Notes under the pieces: generated by a model
Told to the model about the DNA's origin: nothing
Databases searched by the model: none
The model's input: the letters and a program-made list of their open reading frames with translations, nothing else
Assembly: GCA_035478375.1 (NCBI GenBank)
Contig: DATIJQ010000040.1
Span: 1-20,952 of the forward strand
Direction of reading: 5' to 3'
Length of the DNA stretch: 20,952 nucleotides
From: DASTDY01 sp035478375
GTDB lineage: Bacteria > Patescibacteriota > Saccharimonadia > Saccharimonadales > EFPC-124
In this document: positions 20,220 through 20,952 of the stretch, piece after piece
Layout: the number at the start of each line of letters is the position of its first letter
Numbering within the stretch: position 1 is the stretch's first letter
Made by a program: the position numbers and the translations under genes

Positions 20220-20952
20220 CTATGGCCTTATACCCTTACTATACGACAAAAGCTGGTCCGCGGCCGCGGCCCATGTAAATTGGCGAGCGGTTTTTTCGCC
20301 GGCGTCGACGAGTTTTTGGCGGAGCTTGACGTCGGTCAATACTTGGTTAATCTTGGCGGCGATATCAGCTGTGTTGTATGTGTCGGCGTACACAGCTGCA
20401 TCGCCGGCGATCTCCTGCAACACAGGGATATCACTAGCCACAACCGGGGTGCGACAAGCCATTGCTTCGACCACGGGAATACCAAAACCTTCGTGCAGCG
20501 CAGGGTGGACCAAAACCTCAGCGCCCGTTAATAAAGCGGGGATTTCGTTGTCGGGCACGTACGCTTTTGGTTTGATAATCTCCCAGCCGGCAGCTTGCGC
20601 CTTAGTGATTTCTGCCACGATCTCGTCATTTTGCCAACCCATACCGCCGACTAAAACCAAGCAATATTTTGCTTTGTAACCAACTGGCAAATCGCTGAGT
20701 GATTGAATTAAACGAGCGATGTTTTTGCGTGGCTCTAAATTACTCAAAAAAAACAGATACGGCTTAGTAATGGCGTATTTTTTGCGCACAGCCGCAACGT
20801 CAGCTTTGGTTGCCGGTTTAAATGATTCGTCAACGCCGCAATAAATGGCCTTAACTTTGTCGGCTGGGAGTTTGTAATGGTCCAAGATTTCTTGCCGTGA
20901 GGTTTGGGAATCGGTAACAACCAGCGTGCTCGCCCGCGCCCAGCGCCCCGCA
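20220..20952 (-). CDS. GT4 family glycosyltransferase, 5'-truncated at window edge
   Basis: The reading frame is open through the right edge, so the visible 243 residues are the C-terminal part of the gene. A TTG at 20885 could be mistaken for a start, but the upstream codons continue the family pattern V-V-T-D-S-Q-T-S-R-Q-E-I, found in GT4 enzymes just before the nucleotide-sugar domain. Then come Y-C-G-V-D-E-S-F-K-P, N-L-E-P-R-K-N, and E-G-F-G-I-P-V-V-E (nt 20492-20466), the full E-x7-E motif, followed by the typical D-I-P-V-L-Q-E-I-A-G. The protein is soluble and should transfer a sugar to the growing lipid-linked glycan. It is the first visible gene of the minus-strand unit ending at 15397. 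The donor is not identifiable. Confidence 0.93.
   Translation of the reverse strand, partial: AGRWARASTLVVTDSQTSRQEILDHYKLPADKVKAIYCGVDESFKPATKADVAAVRKKYAITKPYLFFLSNLEPRKNIARLIQSLSDLPVGYKAKYCLVLVGGMGWQNDEIVAEITKAQAAGWEIIKPKAYVPDNEIPALLTGAEVLVHPALHEGFGIPVVEAMACRTPVVASDIPVLQEIAGDAAVYADTYNTADIAAKINQVLTDVKLRQKLVDAGEKTARQFTWAAAADQLLSYSKGIRP

Overview
The window looks like part of a cell-envelope glycan locus from a Candidate Phyla Radiation bacterium, most likely a Candidatus Saccharibacteria (TM7) relative. The main reason is the secreted 825-aa protein at 12883-15360, whose N-terminal domain resembles uncharacterised exported proteins I associate with that phylum. Tight packing, several apparently leaderless genes and a moderate, even base composition fit. 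This assignment is inference. The standard genetic code fits throughout. No RNA gene, insertion sequence, phage gene or CRISPR array was seen, and no gap exceeds about 90 bases.

Layout. (1) Bases 1-1523, plus strand: the 3' end of a bacterial sugar transferase (the phosphoglycosyl transferase that starts a lipid-linked glycan), then a GT4 glycosyltransferase. (2) 1520-2578, minus: a GDP-mannose-forming mannose-1-phosphate guanylyltransferase. (3) 2606-5357, plus: a CsbB/GtrB-type polyprenyl-phosphate GT2 overlapping a YfhO-type GT-C membrane protein. (4) 5347-8554, minus: a second CsbB/GtrB-type GT2, a soluble CapD/FlaA1-type nucleotide-sugar dehydratase and an extended-SDR epimerase/reductase. 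(5) 8584-12224, plus: a GtrA domain fused to a second YfhO-type GT-C, then a third GT-C protein. (6) 12314-15360, plus: a membrane-anchored Ig-like protein coupled to a secreted protein with four Ig-like repeats. (7) 15397-20952, minus: four genes encoding a GT4, a tandem double-GT4, an FkbM methyltransferase with a coiled coil, and a GT4 that runs off the window.

How they may work together: manC would supply GDP-mannose, and the dehydratase and SDR a 6-deoxy-HexNAc-type sugar. The sugar transferase and GT4 enzymes would build a lipid-linked glycan in the cytoplasm, and FkbM would O-methylate it. The two CsbB/YfhO-type pairs would load single sugars onto polyprenyl phosphate, flip them (GtrA domain) and transfer them outside the membrane. 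In Firmicutes the CsbB-GtcA-YfhO trio does this to lipoteichoic acid; the acceptor here is unknown. The secreted Ig-repeat proteins could be surface or attachment factors, possibly the glycosylated acceptors.

Regulation: several first-in-unit genes have a -10-like hexamer only 6-7 bases before the start codon, implying leaderless mRNAs, whereas some operon-internal genes have clear Shine-Dalgarno sequences. Two divergent intergenic regions, each under 30 bases, carry overlapping or palindromic -10 elements that could drive both strands.
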